This document shows positions 16,524 through 25,040 of a stretch of DNA of 34,083 bases, piece after piece. A model generated the notes under the pieces. The model did not search any database and was not told the origin of the DNA. It worked only from the letters and a program-made list of their open reading frames with translations. How positions within the stretch are numbered: the stretch's first letter is position 1; every line of letters starts with the position of its first letter. Both the position numbers and the translations under genes were made by a program. Location: positions 1 to 34,083 of the forward strand of contig CAZUZO010000017.1 of assembly GCA_964624765.1 (NCBI GenBank), given 5' to 3'. The stretch comes from JAGTVB01 sp964624765. GTDB taxonomy: Bacteria; Pseudomonadota; Gammaproteobacteria; HK1.

Positions 16524-17606
16524 ATGACACGTGTATATAACTTCAGCCCGGGCCCCGCCATGTTACCCGAGCCGGTGCTGCGGCAAGCGCAGGCGGAGCT
16601 GCTGGATTGGCGGGGAACAGGTATGTCCGTCATGGAGATGAGCCACCGCAGTGAAGCCTTTCGTTCCATTGCCAGTAGCGCCGAAACGACTCTGCGCGAG
16701 CTCATGGCAATCCCGGAGCATTATCGAGTCCTGTTCCTTCAGGGGGGGGCTAGCGGGCAGTTCGCCGCCGTACCCCTCAACCTGGTGAACGAGGGTGAGC
16801 GGGTTGACTATGTTGATACCGGTCAATGGTCGAAGAAGGCGATCCAGGAGGCACGCCGCTACGCGCAGGTGAATATCGTCGCTAGCACTGCGGCCACGGG
16901 ATACCATAGCGTACCCCCTCAGGCGCAGTGGAATCTCGATCCGGACGCCGTCTACTTGCATTATACGCCGAATGAAACCATCGGTGGCGTCGAGTTCCAT
17001 TGGGTGCCTGAGCTGGGCGCCACGCCGTTGGTGGTCGATATGTCGTCCACCATCCTCTCTCGACCCATCGATGTGAGCCGTTTCGGCATTATCTATGCCG
17101 GTGCCCAGAAGAACATCGGCCCCGCCGGCCTGACGGTGATCATCGTGCGCGATGATCTCATCGCGCGCGTCGATTCTCGGGCGCCGGCGGTGCTTAATTA
17201 TAAGCTTCAAGCCGATGCCGGTTCGCTTTACAACACCCCGCCGGCTACGGCGTGGTATGTGGCAGGATTGGTATTCGATTGGATTAAGGCCCAAGGTGGA
17301 CTCCCGGGTCTAGCCGAGCGCAATCAGCGCAAAGCACAGATTCTATACTCGGCTATCGATGGTTCGGATTTTTATGCCAATCCTGTCGATCCTGAGTGCC
17401 GTTCCTGGATGAATGTGCCTTTTACCCTCGCCGAGGACGCTCTCGATAAGATCTTCTTGGAGAAAGCCGAGGAAGCAGGGTTGGTGACACTGGAGGGGCA
17501 TCGTTCGGTGGGTGGGATGCGTGCCAGCCTTTACAATGCGATGCCCGAGGAAGGGGTTGTTGCGCTGGCGGCTTTCATGAAAGACTTTGAAGAGCGACAC
17601 GGTTAG
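16524..17606 (+). CDS. serC: Phosphoserine aminotransferase
   Basis: This PLP enzyme converts 3-phosphohydroxypyruvate and glutamate to O-phosphoserine, and also serves pyridoxine synthesis. The 360-aa protein has YNFSPGPAMLP at the N-terminus, GGASGQFAAVPLNL for cofactor phosphate binding, and the Schiff-base lysine in YAGAQKNIGPAG. The C-terminal GGMRASLYNA motif is complete. GGAGGAG lies 6 bases upstream of ATG, a strong ribosome binding site. It is followed by serA, the preceding pathway step, and by the aromatic genes in the usual supraoperon order. Confidence 0.97.
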   Translation: MTRVYNFSPGPAMLPEPVLRQAQAELLDWRGTGMSVMEMSHRSEAFRSIASSAETTLRELMAIPEHYRVLFLQGGASGQFAAVPLNLVNEGERVDYVDTGQWSKKAIQEARRYAQVNIVASTAATGYHSVPPQAQWNLDPDAVYLHYTPNETIGGVEFHWVPELGATPLVVDMSSTILSRPIDVSRFGIIYAGAQKNIGPAGLTVIIVRDDLIARVDSRAPAVLNYKLQADAGSLYNTPPATAWYVAGLVFDWIKAQGGLPGLAERNQRKAQILYSAIDGSDFYANPVDPECRSWMNVPFTLAEDALDKIFLEKAEEAGLVTLEGHRSVGGMRASLYNAMPEEGVVALAAFMKDFEERHG

Positions 17607-17678
17607 CCTCGTCTCGCCCCCCGTCGTGAGCGCGTCTCAATCCAAGACTACACCACTGCCAGTAGAGTTCGCAGCCCG

Positions 17679-18842
17679 ATGTTTAAGATACTGACCCTGA
17701 ACAATATATCGGTGAAGGGTTTGGAGCGCTTGCCACGGGAACACTATGAGGTGGCTTCCGAGATCCAACACCCCGACGCCATTTTGGTTCGTTCCTTTGA
17801 CATGCATGATATGCCGCTGCCTGCGACGCTCAAAGCCGTGGGGCGAGCGGGAGCCGGCGTCAACAACATACCGGTCATCGAGATGAGTCGCAAAGGCATA
17901 CCGGTCTTCAATGCGCCAGGGGCGAACGCGAATGCGGTCAAGGAACTCGTGCTGGCCGGTATATTGCTGGCCGCACGCAACATCTGCCCGGCTTGGGACT
18001 ATGTGCGGAACCTGCGGGCCGAAGAGGCGCTCTTGCCCAGTCAGATCGAGGCGGGGAAGAAACGATTCGTCGGCTTTGAGCTGCCCGGGCGTACGCTCGG
18101 CGTGATCGGGCTCGGTGCCATCGGGGTCAAGGTGGCGAATGCGGCATTAGGGCTCGGTATGAAGGTGATCGGTTACGATCCGGACATCACCGTGCGGCGT
18201 GCCTGGCAGCTTTCATCTGAGGTAGGCCAGGCATCGAGCGCCGATGATCTGCTGGTTCATGCCGATTTCGTGAGCCTACACGTGCCGTTTACGGAAACGA
18301 ACCGAGGCCTGATCAGTGCTGAGCGGTTGCGGCAGATGCCTGCCGGAGTGACGGTACTTAATTTCTCGCGCGCCGAGGTGGTCGATGAGCAGGCCATGGT
18401 TGCCGGCTTGGAGGCGGGCCACGTCCATGCCTATGTGACCGATTTCCCCAGTACTTTTCTACAAGGCCGGGAGCGGGTCATGGCTTTGCCCCATATCGGC
18501 GCATCGACTCATGAAGCAGAGGAGAACTGTGCCATCATGGTCGCCGACCAGATTCGAGATTTTCTGGAGCATGGCACGATCCGCAACTCGGTGAATTTCC
18601 CCGAGGTCTTCATGCCGCGCAAGCGAGGTCATCGGCTGGCTGTGGTGAACGCCAATGTGCCCAGCATGCTGGCCCAGATCTCGAGCACCTTGGCGGCCGC
18701 GGGGCTCAATATCACCGATATGTTGAACCAGTCTCGCGGTGAGCTGGCCTATACGCTCACCGACGTGGAGGGAGTGATCCCGCCCGAGGTGGTGGAGAGG
18801 ATTTCAGCCATCGAAGGTGTCTTGACGGTGCGTACGCTCTAG
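17679..18842 (+). CDS. serA: D-3-phosphoglycerate dehydrogenase
   Basis: This NAD-dependent enzyme performs the first step of serine synthesis. The 387-aa protein has the D-2-hydroxyacid dehydrogenase pattern: GRAGAGVNNIPV in the substrate domain and the Rossmann motif GVIGLGAIGVKVANAALGLG. The catalytic region includes LPHIGASTHEAEEN. A C-terminal ACT domain (about 318-387) includes NVPSMLAQISSTLAAAGLNI, suggesting allosteric control by serine or another amino acid. It is shorter than E. coli SerA (410 aa). Its place between serC and pheA couples two successive serine-pathway enzymes; the spacer to serC is 72 bp. Confidence 0.95.
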   Translation: MFKILTLNNISVKGLERLPREHYEVASEIQHPDAILVRSFDMHDMPLPATLKAVGRAGAGVNNIPVIEMSRKGIPVFNAPGANANAVKELVLAGILLAARNICPAWDYVRNLRAEEALLPSQIEAGKKRFVGFELPGRTLGVIGLGAIGVKVANAALGLGMKVIGYDPDITVRRAWQLSSEVGQASSADDLLVHADFVSLHVPFTETNRGLISAERLRQMPAGVTVLNFSRAEVVDEQAMVAGLEAGHVHAYVTDFPSTFLQGRERVMALPHIGASTHEAEENCAIMVADQIRDFLEHGTIRNSVNFPEVFMPRKRGHRLAVVNANVPSMLAQISSTLAAAGLNITDMLNQSRGELAYTLTDVEGVIPPEVVERISAIEGVLTVRTL

Positions 18843-18933
18843 CTGCTGCGAGGGGAGGGCAATCGGTCTTGAGACAACGACTTACCGCACTTTGTCGCGC
18901 CGCAATAGAAGCTCCGATGCCGCTCGGGACCGG

Positions 18934-20028
18934 ATGTCCATGAGTGCTACCGCGGTGCGCTTAAAGGCAATCCGAAGCCAGATCGACCACATCGACCAAG
19001 AGTTGCTGGCTGGGTTTAACCGGCGCGCCCAGCTCGCTCGGACCATCGCTGATATTAAAGAAGATAGTGATGTGCAAGGCTACTATTGCCCGGATCGCGA
19101 AGCGCAGGTGGTGCGCAAACTGATCGCCGCCAATCCTGGACCGCTGCCCGATCGTGATGTAGAGCGATTGTTTCGGGAGATCATGTCGGCTTGCCGAGCT
19201 TTGCAACAGCCGATGCGGCTTGCGTTTCTCGGTCCTCGAGGCACATTCGCCGAAGCGGCGGTGTTTCGCCACTTCGGTCGTGCGGTAGAAACCGTGCCGC
19301 TGGAGTCCATCGATGCGGTTTTTCGAGAGGTTGAGTCGGGGGCTTGCCAGTACGGCGTCGTGCCCGTGGAAAATTCCACCGAAGGGGTGGTGACCCACAC
19401 CCTCGATATGTTCCTGCGTTCGCGGCTTGCGATCTGCGGCGAGGTAGAGCTGCGGATCCACCATCATCTGTTGGCCAGGGGAGGAGATCTGGCTGCCATT
19501 ACCCGCGTCTATACCCACCAGCAATCGTTGGCCCAGTGCCGTCAATGGCTGGATCGGAATCTGCCCGTGGCCGATCGGATGGCCGTTAGCAGCAACGCCG
19601 AGGGTGCTCGACGGGCAGCCCAGGAACCGGGAGCGGCGGCGGTTGCGGGTGAGGCGGCCGCACCGATCTACGGCCTCGAGATCCTGGCTGCGAATATCGA
19701 GGATGAACCCGATAACGCCACACGGTTTCTGGTGATCGGTGAGCAATCGGTTGCTGCCACGGGCATGGATAAGACCTCATTATTGCTTTCAGCGCGCAAT
19801 CGTGCCGGGGCCCTGTATGGGCTGCTGACGCCGTTCGCGCGCCTGGGAATCAACATGACCCGAATCGAATCGCGGCCGTCCCGCAACGCTCGATGGGATT
19901 ATGTGTTTTTCGTCGACATCGAGGGACACGCTCAAGACCCGCAAGTGGCCAAAGCCGTCGCCGCCTTGGATCAGGAAGGCTTCCTCATTAAGGTGATCGG
20001 CTCTTATCCGCGCGCCTTGGCGCCCTAA
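18934..20028 (+). CDS. pheA: Bifunctional chorismate mutase / prephenate dehydratase (P-protein)
   Basis: This enzyme converts chorismate to prephenate and then phenylpyruvate for phenylalanine synthesis. It has an N-terminal AroQ chorismate mutase helix bundle (about residues 8-90: LKAIRSQIDHIDQELL). The dehydratase domain (about 96-275) has LGPRGTFAEAA and PVENSTEGVVTHTLD. A C-terminal ACT domain has the GALYGLL and IESRPSRN motifs that bind phenylalanine for feedback inhibition. I chose ATG 18934; ATG 18940 is equally possible. The open frame extends upstream to a TTG at 18892 without family support. It lies 91 bp after serA. Confidence 0.95.
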   Translation: MSMSATAVRLKAIRSQIDHIDQELLAGFNRRAQLARTIADIKEDSDVQGYYCPDREAQVVRKLIAANPGPLPDRDVERLFREIMSACRALQQPMRLAFLGPRGTFAEAAVFRHFGRAVETVPLESIDAVFREVESGACQYGVVPVENSTEGVVTHTLDMFLRSRLAICGEVELRIHHHLLARGGDLAAITRVYTHQQSLAQCRQWLDRNLPVADRMAVSSNAEGARRAAQEPGAAAVAGEAAAPIYGLEILAANIEDEPDNATRFLVIGEQSVAATGMDKTSLLLSARNRAGALYGLLTPFARLGINMTRIESRPSRNARWDYVFFVDIEGHAQDPQVAKAVAALDQEGFLIKVIGSYPRALAP

Positions 20029-20157
20029 CACCCTCGGTGCGATGAGCGCTTGTGTTTCCGGTCGCGCATGGGTGGGCTCGGTTCGACGAAAAGTGGCTGC
20101 GTGCCGAGGGAATGCGTCCCGTCCCCTCGTCCTTCACCTGTACCGGATACTGTGACG

Positions 20158-21264
20158 ATGGTCTGTGATTTTGCCTTACTAGCAACTGAGGGAGTGCGTT
20201 CCCTACGCCCTTACCAGCCTGGAAAGCCCATTGAGGAGGTCGAACAGGAACTCGGGTTGACCGATGTCGTCAAGCTGGCTTCTAACGAAAATCCTTTAGG
20301 CCCGGGGCCGCTGGCGCGGACGGCGTTTTCCACTTGTGCCGAATCCCTTGGCCGCTATCCAGACAGCAACGGTGGTAGTTTGAAAGCGGCGCTGGCGCGC
20401 CACCTTCACGTTAGTGAAGCGGCCCTGACTCTAGGAAACGGGTCCAACGATGTGCTCGAACTGATCGCGCGGGGATTCCTGACCTCTGGGCACGAGGTAG
20501 TTTTCTCTGAACATGCGTTCTTGGTGTATGCGCTGGTGACCCAAGCGGCAGGTGCGCGGGCGGTTGTGACGCCCGCGCGCCGCTTCGGTCACGATCTGGA
20601 GGCTATGGCCGGTGCCCTGAGCTCCCGTACTCGCTTAGTGTTTATCGCCAACCCCAACAATCCCACCGGCACCTGGGTGGCCCATCGTCCCCTAGAGACC
20701 TTCCTGCAGGCCGTACCGAGCGATGTGTTGGTGGTGGTGGACGAAGCCTATTTCGAGTATGTGGAGGAGCCTGACTACCCGAATTGTGTGCCATGGGTGG
20801 CTCGGTACGCCAATCTCATCGTGACCCGCACGTTTTCCAAGGTGTATGGTCTGGCGGGCTTGAGGGTCGGTTATGCGGTTTCCAACCCGGTGATTGCGGA
20901 TCTCCTAAACCGTGTGCGCCAGCCCTTCAATGTCAATATGCCGGCTCAACGGGCAGCGGTTGCGGCGCTGCAAGACAGCGAGCACTTGGCTAGGAGTCTT
21001 GCCCTGAACCGAAGCGGTATGGCGCAGCTTGAGTATGGTTTGCAGCGACTAGGACTCCGGTACATCCCTTCGGTGGGAAATTTCATCTGCGTGGATGTGG
21101 GGCGGTCGGGGCGGGACGTCTATCGGGCACTGCTCGAGAGAGGGATCATTGCGCGGCCGGTGGATAACTATGGCCTAGCTGATTTTCTGCGCGTGACGGT
21201 CGGCCGGGAACAAGAGAACGCCCGTTTCATCGAAGCGCTGCGTCGCGTTTTGAGGCGGTCCTAA
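20158..21264 (+). CDS. hisC: Histidinol-phosphate / aromatic aminotransferase
   Basis: This class II PLP aminotransferase is of the HisC family. In this chromosomal position it typically transaminates aromatic keto acids (phenylpyruvate, hydroxyphenylpyruvate) as well as imidazole acetol phosphate. Motifs are LASNENPLGPGP, NPNNPTGTW, VDEAYFEY, the PLP lysine in RTFSKVYGLAGLRVGY, and the C-terminal FLRVTVG. The start at ATG 20158 (368 aa) gives the family N-terminus FALLATEGVRSLRPYQPGKP. A longer frame begins at 20050 but adds a non-homologous leader. It lies between pheA and tyrA. Confidence 0.93.
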   Translation: MVCDFALLATEGVRSLRPYQPGKPIEEVEQELGLTDVVKLASNENPLGPGPLARTAFSTCAESLGRYPDSNGGSLKAALARHLHVSEAALTLGNGSNDVLELIARGFLTSGHEVVFSEHAFLVYALVTQAAGARAVVTPARRFGHDLEAMAGALSSRTRLVFIANPNNPTGTWVAHRPLETFLQAVPSDVLVVVDEAYFEYVEEPDYPNCVPWVARYANLIVTRTFSKVYGLAGLRVGYAVSNPVIADLLNRVRQPFNVNMPAQRAAVAALQDSEHLARSLALNRSGMAQLEYGLQRLGLRYIPSVGNFICVDVGRSGRDVYRALLERGIIARPVDNYGLADFLRVTVGREQENARFIEALRRVLRRS

Positions 21265-21332
21265 GAAGCGGTGAGCAATATCGCGAGTGCCGGAGTTGCA
21301 AGGTGCACGCCGGCTGGCGCCGGGAAATGCCT

Positions 21333-22196
21333 ATGATCGAGCGGTTATGCATCATCGGTGTGGGGCTTATCGGTGGTTCCCTGGCGCTTGCCTTGCGCAG
21401 GGCAGGCAGGTGCCGCGAGATCGTGGGTGTTGGGCGCCATCGCCAGCGGCTTGAAAAAGCGCGGGCCCTTGGCGTCATCGACCGCTACGAAACCGATACC
21501 GGTCAGGGCGTCAAAGGTGCCGATCTCGTGGTGGTGGCGGTACCGCTGGGGGCAATGGAAGGGCAGTTTCGAGCGATGCAGGGCCATCTGGCAGCGCAGA
21601 CCGTGGTTACCGATGTGGGCAGCGCCAAGCGCTGCGTCCTTGACGCCGCAAAGGTGGCTTTTGGCCACGTGCCGAGTAATCTGGTGCCAGGCCATCCGAT
21701 TGCCGGCACTGAGAAGAGTGGTGTCGAGGCTTCCTTTGCCAGTCTGTTCGAAGGTCACCGGGTCATTCTCACGCCTGTGGCTGAGACCAGTCCTAGTGCC
21801 TTGGTGCGGGTACGTGACATGTGGCTGGCGGTCGGGGCAGAGGTGGCGCAGATGCCCCCAGCAGTGCATGATGAAGTCCTCGCCGCGACCAGCCATCTTC
21901 CCCACGTGTTGGCTTACACGTTGGTGGATGTTTTGGGTACGCTCAATGAACGTGTCGAGATTTTCCGCAATGCGGCGGGTGGCTTTCGAGATTTTACGCG
22001 CATTGCCTCCAGTGATCCCAAGATGTGGCACGATATCTGTCTGGCCAATAGCGATGCCATCACGGCGGTACTGCAAGACTTGATGGTGGAGCTTGGCCAG
22101 ATCACCGCGGCGATTGAGCGCCGCGACGGCGAGGCCATCCAGGCTCTGTTTGAGCGCGCTAAGGTGCTACGGGATCGCTATGCGGGGATGGCGTGA
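21333..22196 (+). CDS. tyrA: Prephenate/arogenate dehydrogenase
   Basis: This enzyme oxidatively decarboxylates prephenate (or arogenate) with NAD(P) towards tyrosine. Translation from ATG 21333 (287 aa) begins MIERLCIIGVGLIGGSLALA, a Rossmann fold right at the N-terminus. GGGA lies 8 bases upstream of this start, supporting it over the GTG at 21303. The catalytic region is VPGHPIAGTEKSGVEA, followed by a helical dimerisation domain with LPHVLAYTLVD and GGFRDFTRIASSDP. In Pseudomonas and relatives this domain is fused to AroA. Here the two are separate genes with a type 1 MITE between them. Confidence 0.94.
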   Translation: MIERLCIIGVGLIGGSLALALRRAGRCREIVGVGRHRQRLEKARALGVIDRYETDTGQGVKGADLVVVAVPLGAMEGQFRAMQGHLAAQTVVTDVGSAKRCVLDAAKVAFGHVPSNLVPGHPIAGTEKSGVEASFASLFEGHRVILTPVAETSPSALVRVRDMWLAVGAEVAQMPPAVHDEVLAATSHLPHVLAYTLVDVLGTLNERVEIFRNAAGGFRDFTRIASSDPKMWHDICLANSDAITAVLQDLMVELGQITAAIERRDGEAIQALFERAKVLRDRYAGMA

Positions 22197-22238
22197 GAGG
22201 TTGCGAATAGAACTAGCCGGTTTATCGGCAAGCTCTGA

Positions 22239-22381
22239 GAAGCTGTTTTAGACATGTCGCGAGCGCCGGAGTCGCAAGGCGCACGGCGGCGAGGAACCGC
22301 AGTGTGCAGACGAATACATGAGGATTCTGAGCCGCCGCGCAACGCAGCGATGGCAAGCGCAGTCGTTTTTAAAACAGCTTC
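22239..22381 (-). mobile_element. Type 1 MITE, short internally deleted copy
   Basis: The 143-bp element has ends GAAGCTGTTTTA and TTTTTAAAACAGCTTC and TGA duplications on both sides (22236-22238 and 22382-22384). Reverse-complemented, it matches the start and end of the 217-bp type 1 copies. It lacks the middle section with the CAAAATCG hairpin. It sits in the tyrA-aroA spacer. Confidence 0.85.
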
Positions 22382-22432
22382 TGAGGCGGCCTAACCAAGT
22401 GACTATTAGCACCAGCGGATAGACATCACACG

Positions 22433-23743
22433 ATGAATTTTCACATTGCTCCGGGTGGAATGTTGCACGGGCAGGTGCGGGTGCCGGGGGACAAGTCGAT
22501 TTCGCACCGGTCGGTGATGTTCGCCGCCATCGCCGAAGGTGATACCGACATCGAGGGTTTTCTTGAGGGTGAGGACACTCTTCGAACAGTGGCAGCGTTT
22601 CGTGCGCTGGGCGTGCGCATCGAGGGTCCAAGGCAGGGGCGCCTGCGTGTCCATGGCCGGGGGCTTCAGGGTCTCGAGGCGCCACGCTCACCGCTCTATC
22701 TTGGTAACGCGGGGACCTCCATGCGTTTGCTGGCGGGGTTGTTGGCCGGCCAGCGTTTCGACAGCGAGCTAACGGGGGACGAATCACTTTCGCGACGGCC
22801 CATGCGGCGCATCACCGAGCCGCTGGCCGCTATGGGCGCGCGGGTGCTGGCGAGCGACAGGGGCACTCCTCCCCTTAGAATCGAGGGCGGCAGGGCGCTG
22901 GCGGGCGTCCATCACCGTATGCCCGTTGCCAGCGCTCAGGTGAAATCAAGCCTGCTTCTGGCTGGACTCTATGCCCGTGGGCAGACTTGTGTACAGGAGC
23001 CGGCACCGACCCGTGACCACACCGAGCGCCTGTTGGCAGGCTTTGGTTACCCAGTGGTGCAGACACAAGGTCGAGTTTGCTTGCGCGGGGGGGGACGGTT
23101 GGTGGGGACACGGGTGCAGATCCCAGGCGATCTATCATCTGCCGCCATGCTCATGGTTGGCGCAGCGATTGCCGAGGGCTCCGATCTGCTCATCGAACAA
23201 GTCGGTGTTAATCCGACCCGAACGGGGGTCATCGATGTTTTGCGCGCCATGGGTGCCGATGTGGTACTGCTGCGAGAGCGGCAGGTGGGTGGTGAACCGA
23301 TGGCGGACATACGCGTCCGATGCAAGCCTTTGCATGGCGTTGAGATCTCAGAGGTACTGGTGCCGCTGGCCATCGATGAGTTGCCCGTGCTGCTGGTCGC
23401 TGCTGCCTGTGCAGCAGGTAAGACGACGCTCAGCGGGGCCGGTGAGTTACGAGTCAAAGAAAGCGACCGTATCGCGGCATTGGCGGATGGTTTTGCACGG
23501 CTTGGGGTTGTGGCGTCGCCGACCCCGGACGGGATGGTCGTGGTGGGCGGTCGGATCACCGGTGGCCGAGTCAATAGCTTCGGCGATCATCGCATCGCCA
23601 TGGCCTTTTCCATGGCGGCGCTGCGGGCCGATGGGACGATCGTGATTGAGGATTGCGCCAATGTTGATACCTCCTTTCCGGGCTTCGCCGCACTGACTCG
23701 ATCCATCGGCCTCGGTATCCGAGAGGTGGAGGAGGGTGATTAG
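22433..23743 (+). CDS. aroA: 3-phosphoshikimate 1-carboxyvinyltransferase (EPSP synthase)
   Basis: This enzyme joins shikimate 3-phosphate and phosphoenolpyruvate, the sixth step to chorismate. The 436-aa protein shows VPGDKSISHRSVMFAAIAEG (about 17-36), LGNAGTSMRLLAGLLAG, SAQVKSSLLLAGLYA, IPGDLSSAAML, LRVKESDRIAALADG and FGDHRIAMAFSMAALRA, all in order. The sequence around residue 98 (NAGTSMRLL) has Thr and Met rather than the G-x-A-x-P context that defines the sensitive class I loop. The class should be judged by alignment. It lies 51 bp after the MITE. GGGCAACC-like material precedes ATG, but no strong ribosome binding site is visible. Confidence 0.96.
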   Translation: MNFHIAPGGMLHGQVRVPGDKSISHRSVMFAAIAEGDTDIEGFLEGEDTLRTVAAFRALGVRIEGPRQGRLRVHGRGLQGLEAPRSPLYLGNAGTSMRLLAGLLAGQRFDSELTGDESLSRRPMRRITEPLAAMGARVLASDRGTPPLRIEGGRALAGVHHRMPVASAQVKSSLLLAGLYARGQTCVQEPAPTRDHTERLLAGFGYPVVQTQGRVCLRGGGRLVGTRVQIPGDLSSAAMLMVGAAIAEGSDLLIEQVGVNPTRTGVIDVLRAMGADVVLLRERQVGGEPMADIRVRCKPLHGVEISEVLVPLAIDELPVLLVAAACAAGKTTLSGAGELRVKESDRIAALADGFARLGVVASPTPDGMVVVGGRITGGRVNSFGDHRIAMAFSMAALRADGTIVIEDCANVDTSFPGFAALTRSIGLGIREVEEGD

Positions 23744-23762
23744 CGCACTTACCTTAGCAGTC

Positions 23763-23882
23763 ATGCCGATGGATTACGGGTCGGTTGGTGATAGCGAGGC
23801 GGAGCGGCTGCGGTGGGATGATTCCGGCGCGGTGGGCATGTTGCGGCCGGATTATGCGCGAGTGGGCGGACCGTTGCGCTGA
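23763..23882 (+). CDS. Tentative 39-aa open frame between aroA and a MITE
   Basis: ATG 23763 opens a 39-codon frame (MPMDYGSVGDSEAERLRWDD...). Its TGA stop (23880-23882) is exactly the left target duplication of the type 2 MITE. The same frame extends upstream to a GTG (23736) that overlaps the end of aroA just behind GGAGGAGG, which would allow translational coupling. There is no family resemblance, and chance cannot be excluded. Confidence 0.25.
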   Translation: MPMDYGSVGDSEAERLRWDDSGAVGMLRPDYARVGGPLR

Positions 23883-24023
23883 GAGCTTGTGAAAAAACCT
23901 GTTACAAGACCCGATAGCGGCGTTGGGCGGTGCTCGCTCCTCGCCTATCTATCTGATATATCTCGTCGCTGCGCGCCGTCCGCCTTGCTCTCGGGTCGCT
24001 CACGACGGTTTTTTCACAAGCTC
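23883..24023 (+). mobile_element. Type 2 MITE between aroA and cmk
   Basis: The 141-bp element has perfect ends GAGCTTGTGAAAAAACC and GGTTTTTTCACAAGCTC and TGA on both sides (23880-23882 and 24024-24026). The right-hand TGA followed by GG makes GAGG, 7 bases before the cmk ATG. The element junction therefore forms part of the cmk ribosome binding site. Confidence 0.9.
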
Positions 24024-24034
24024 TGAGGTTTGGT

Positions 24035-24727
24035 ATGACCACCCTGGCCCCGGTCATTACCTTGGATGGACCGAGCGGTGCTGGAAAGGGCACTATCGCG
24101 TGGTTGCTTGCGCGATCCCTTAACTGGCACCTGCTCGATAGCGGCGCGCTGTACCGATTGGTAGCCCTAGCAGCACGGCAGCGAGCGCTGGCGATGGACG
24201 ATGAGATGGGTTTGGCCGAGATCGCCCGACATCTCGATGCTCGCTTCGAGATAATCTCTAGCCCGCAGACGATGCGAGTCTGGCTCGACGGCGAGGATGT
24301 GTCGCACACCATTCGCACCGAGTCCTGTGCTAGCGATGCTTCCCGCATCGCCGCCATGACGGGTGTACGGCAGGGGTTACTGGCCCGCCAGCGGGCGTAT
24401 CGCACCTTACCGGGCCTGGTGGCTGACGGTCGTGACATGGGTACCGTCGTGTTTCCCGATGCGACGATGAAGTTCTTTCTTACGGCGACGCCCCAGGAGC
24501 GTGCCCAAAGACGTTATAACCAGTTGAAGGAAAAAGGAATTGATGTTAATCTGCGCAACCTTCTGGAGGCGATCGCGCGGCGTGACCAACGTGACCAGGC
24601 GCGCGAGCTGGCTCCGCTTAGGCCTGCTGAGGACGCCCTGGTGGTCGATACGACAGCGCAGCCGGTGACAGCGGTATTGCAGCGGGTTGTCGAGTCAATC
24701 AGGGCGCGGGGTTTGTGGGTGGCGTAA
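24035..24727 (+). CDS. cmk: Cytidylate kinase
   Basis: This enzyme phosphorylates CMP and dCMP with ATP, recycling nucleotides for RNA, DNA and phospholipid synthesis. The 230-aa protein has the P-loop LDGPSGAGKGTIAWLLA (about 9-25), the HLLDSGALYR monophosphate-binding motif, and the NMP-binding insert with IRTE and ASDASRIAAM. DGRDMGTVVFPDA and the lid RAQRRYNQLKEKG follow. Length is typical (E. coli 227). It precedes rpsA, as in most gammaproteobacteria. Its ribosome binding site overlaps the right flank of a MITE. Confidence 0.96.
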   Translation: MTTLAPVITLDGPSGAGKGTIAWLLARSLNWHLLDSGALYRLVALAARQRALAMDDEMGLAEIARHLDARFEIISSPQTMRVWLDGEDVSHTIRTESCASDASRIAAMTGVRQGLLARQRAYRTLPGLVADGRDMGTVVFPDATMKFFLTATPQERAQRRYNQLKEKGIDVNLRNLLEAIARRDQRDQARELAPLRPAEDALVVDTTAQPVTAVLQRVVESIRARGLWVA

Positions 24728-25040
24728 TCGATAGAATGCTCATGGTTTCGGCAGAGATCCGAAACGTGGGGTAATAATTCATGCCTTGAGCCTAGAAGTC
24801 GTCTGGCCCCTGTTGGGCAGAGGAGGCCGAGACCGAGCCTACGAGGTTTATTCACGGGTGTTGCGCAGCAAGGGGTAGGCCGCCACTCGCGGTGGAGCGC
24901 ATAAGCCCGTGGCGCAGCGATGACCGACGCTTAGGTACGACCGGCGCGGGTCAAGAAAACATTTTGAACATTGGCGACACTTGGCGGGTAAGGCTCGTTT
25001 CACGGCCGAGTGTCGAGTTTAGTTTTGGAGTTCCAGTTTT
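24728..25040 (+). promoter_or_regulatory. rpsA leader region
   Basis: This 313-bp spacer between cmk and rpsA has no supported gene. GTTTCGG/CCGAAAC form a 7-bp stem at 24745-24765, just after cmk, with no following T run. In other gammaproteobacteria rpsA has its own promoters and a structured leader through which S1 represses its own translation, and this length fits such a leader. GGAG at 25027-25030 is the rpsA ribosome binding site. I cannot assign promoter boxes. Confidence 0.4.

Noticed and set aside
15770..16705. 311-aa minus-strand open frame
   Set aside because: It is antisense to the gyrA C-terminal domain and the serC start, and the composition and lack of motifs mark it as a shadow.
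16563..17294. 243-aa minus-strand open frame
   Set aside because: It is antisense to serC with no motifs. High GC in third positions keeps the opposite frame open.
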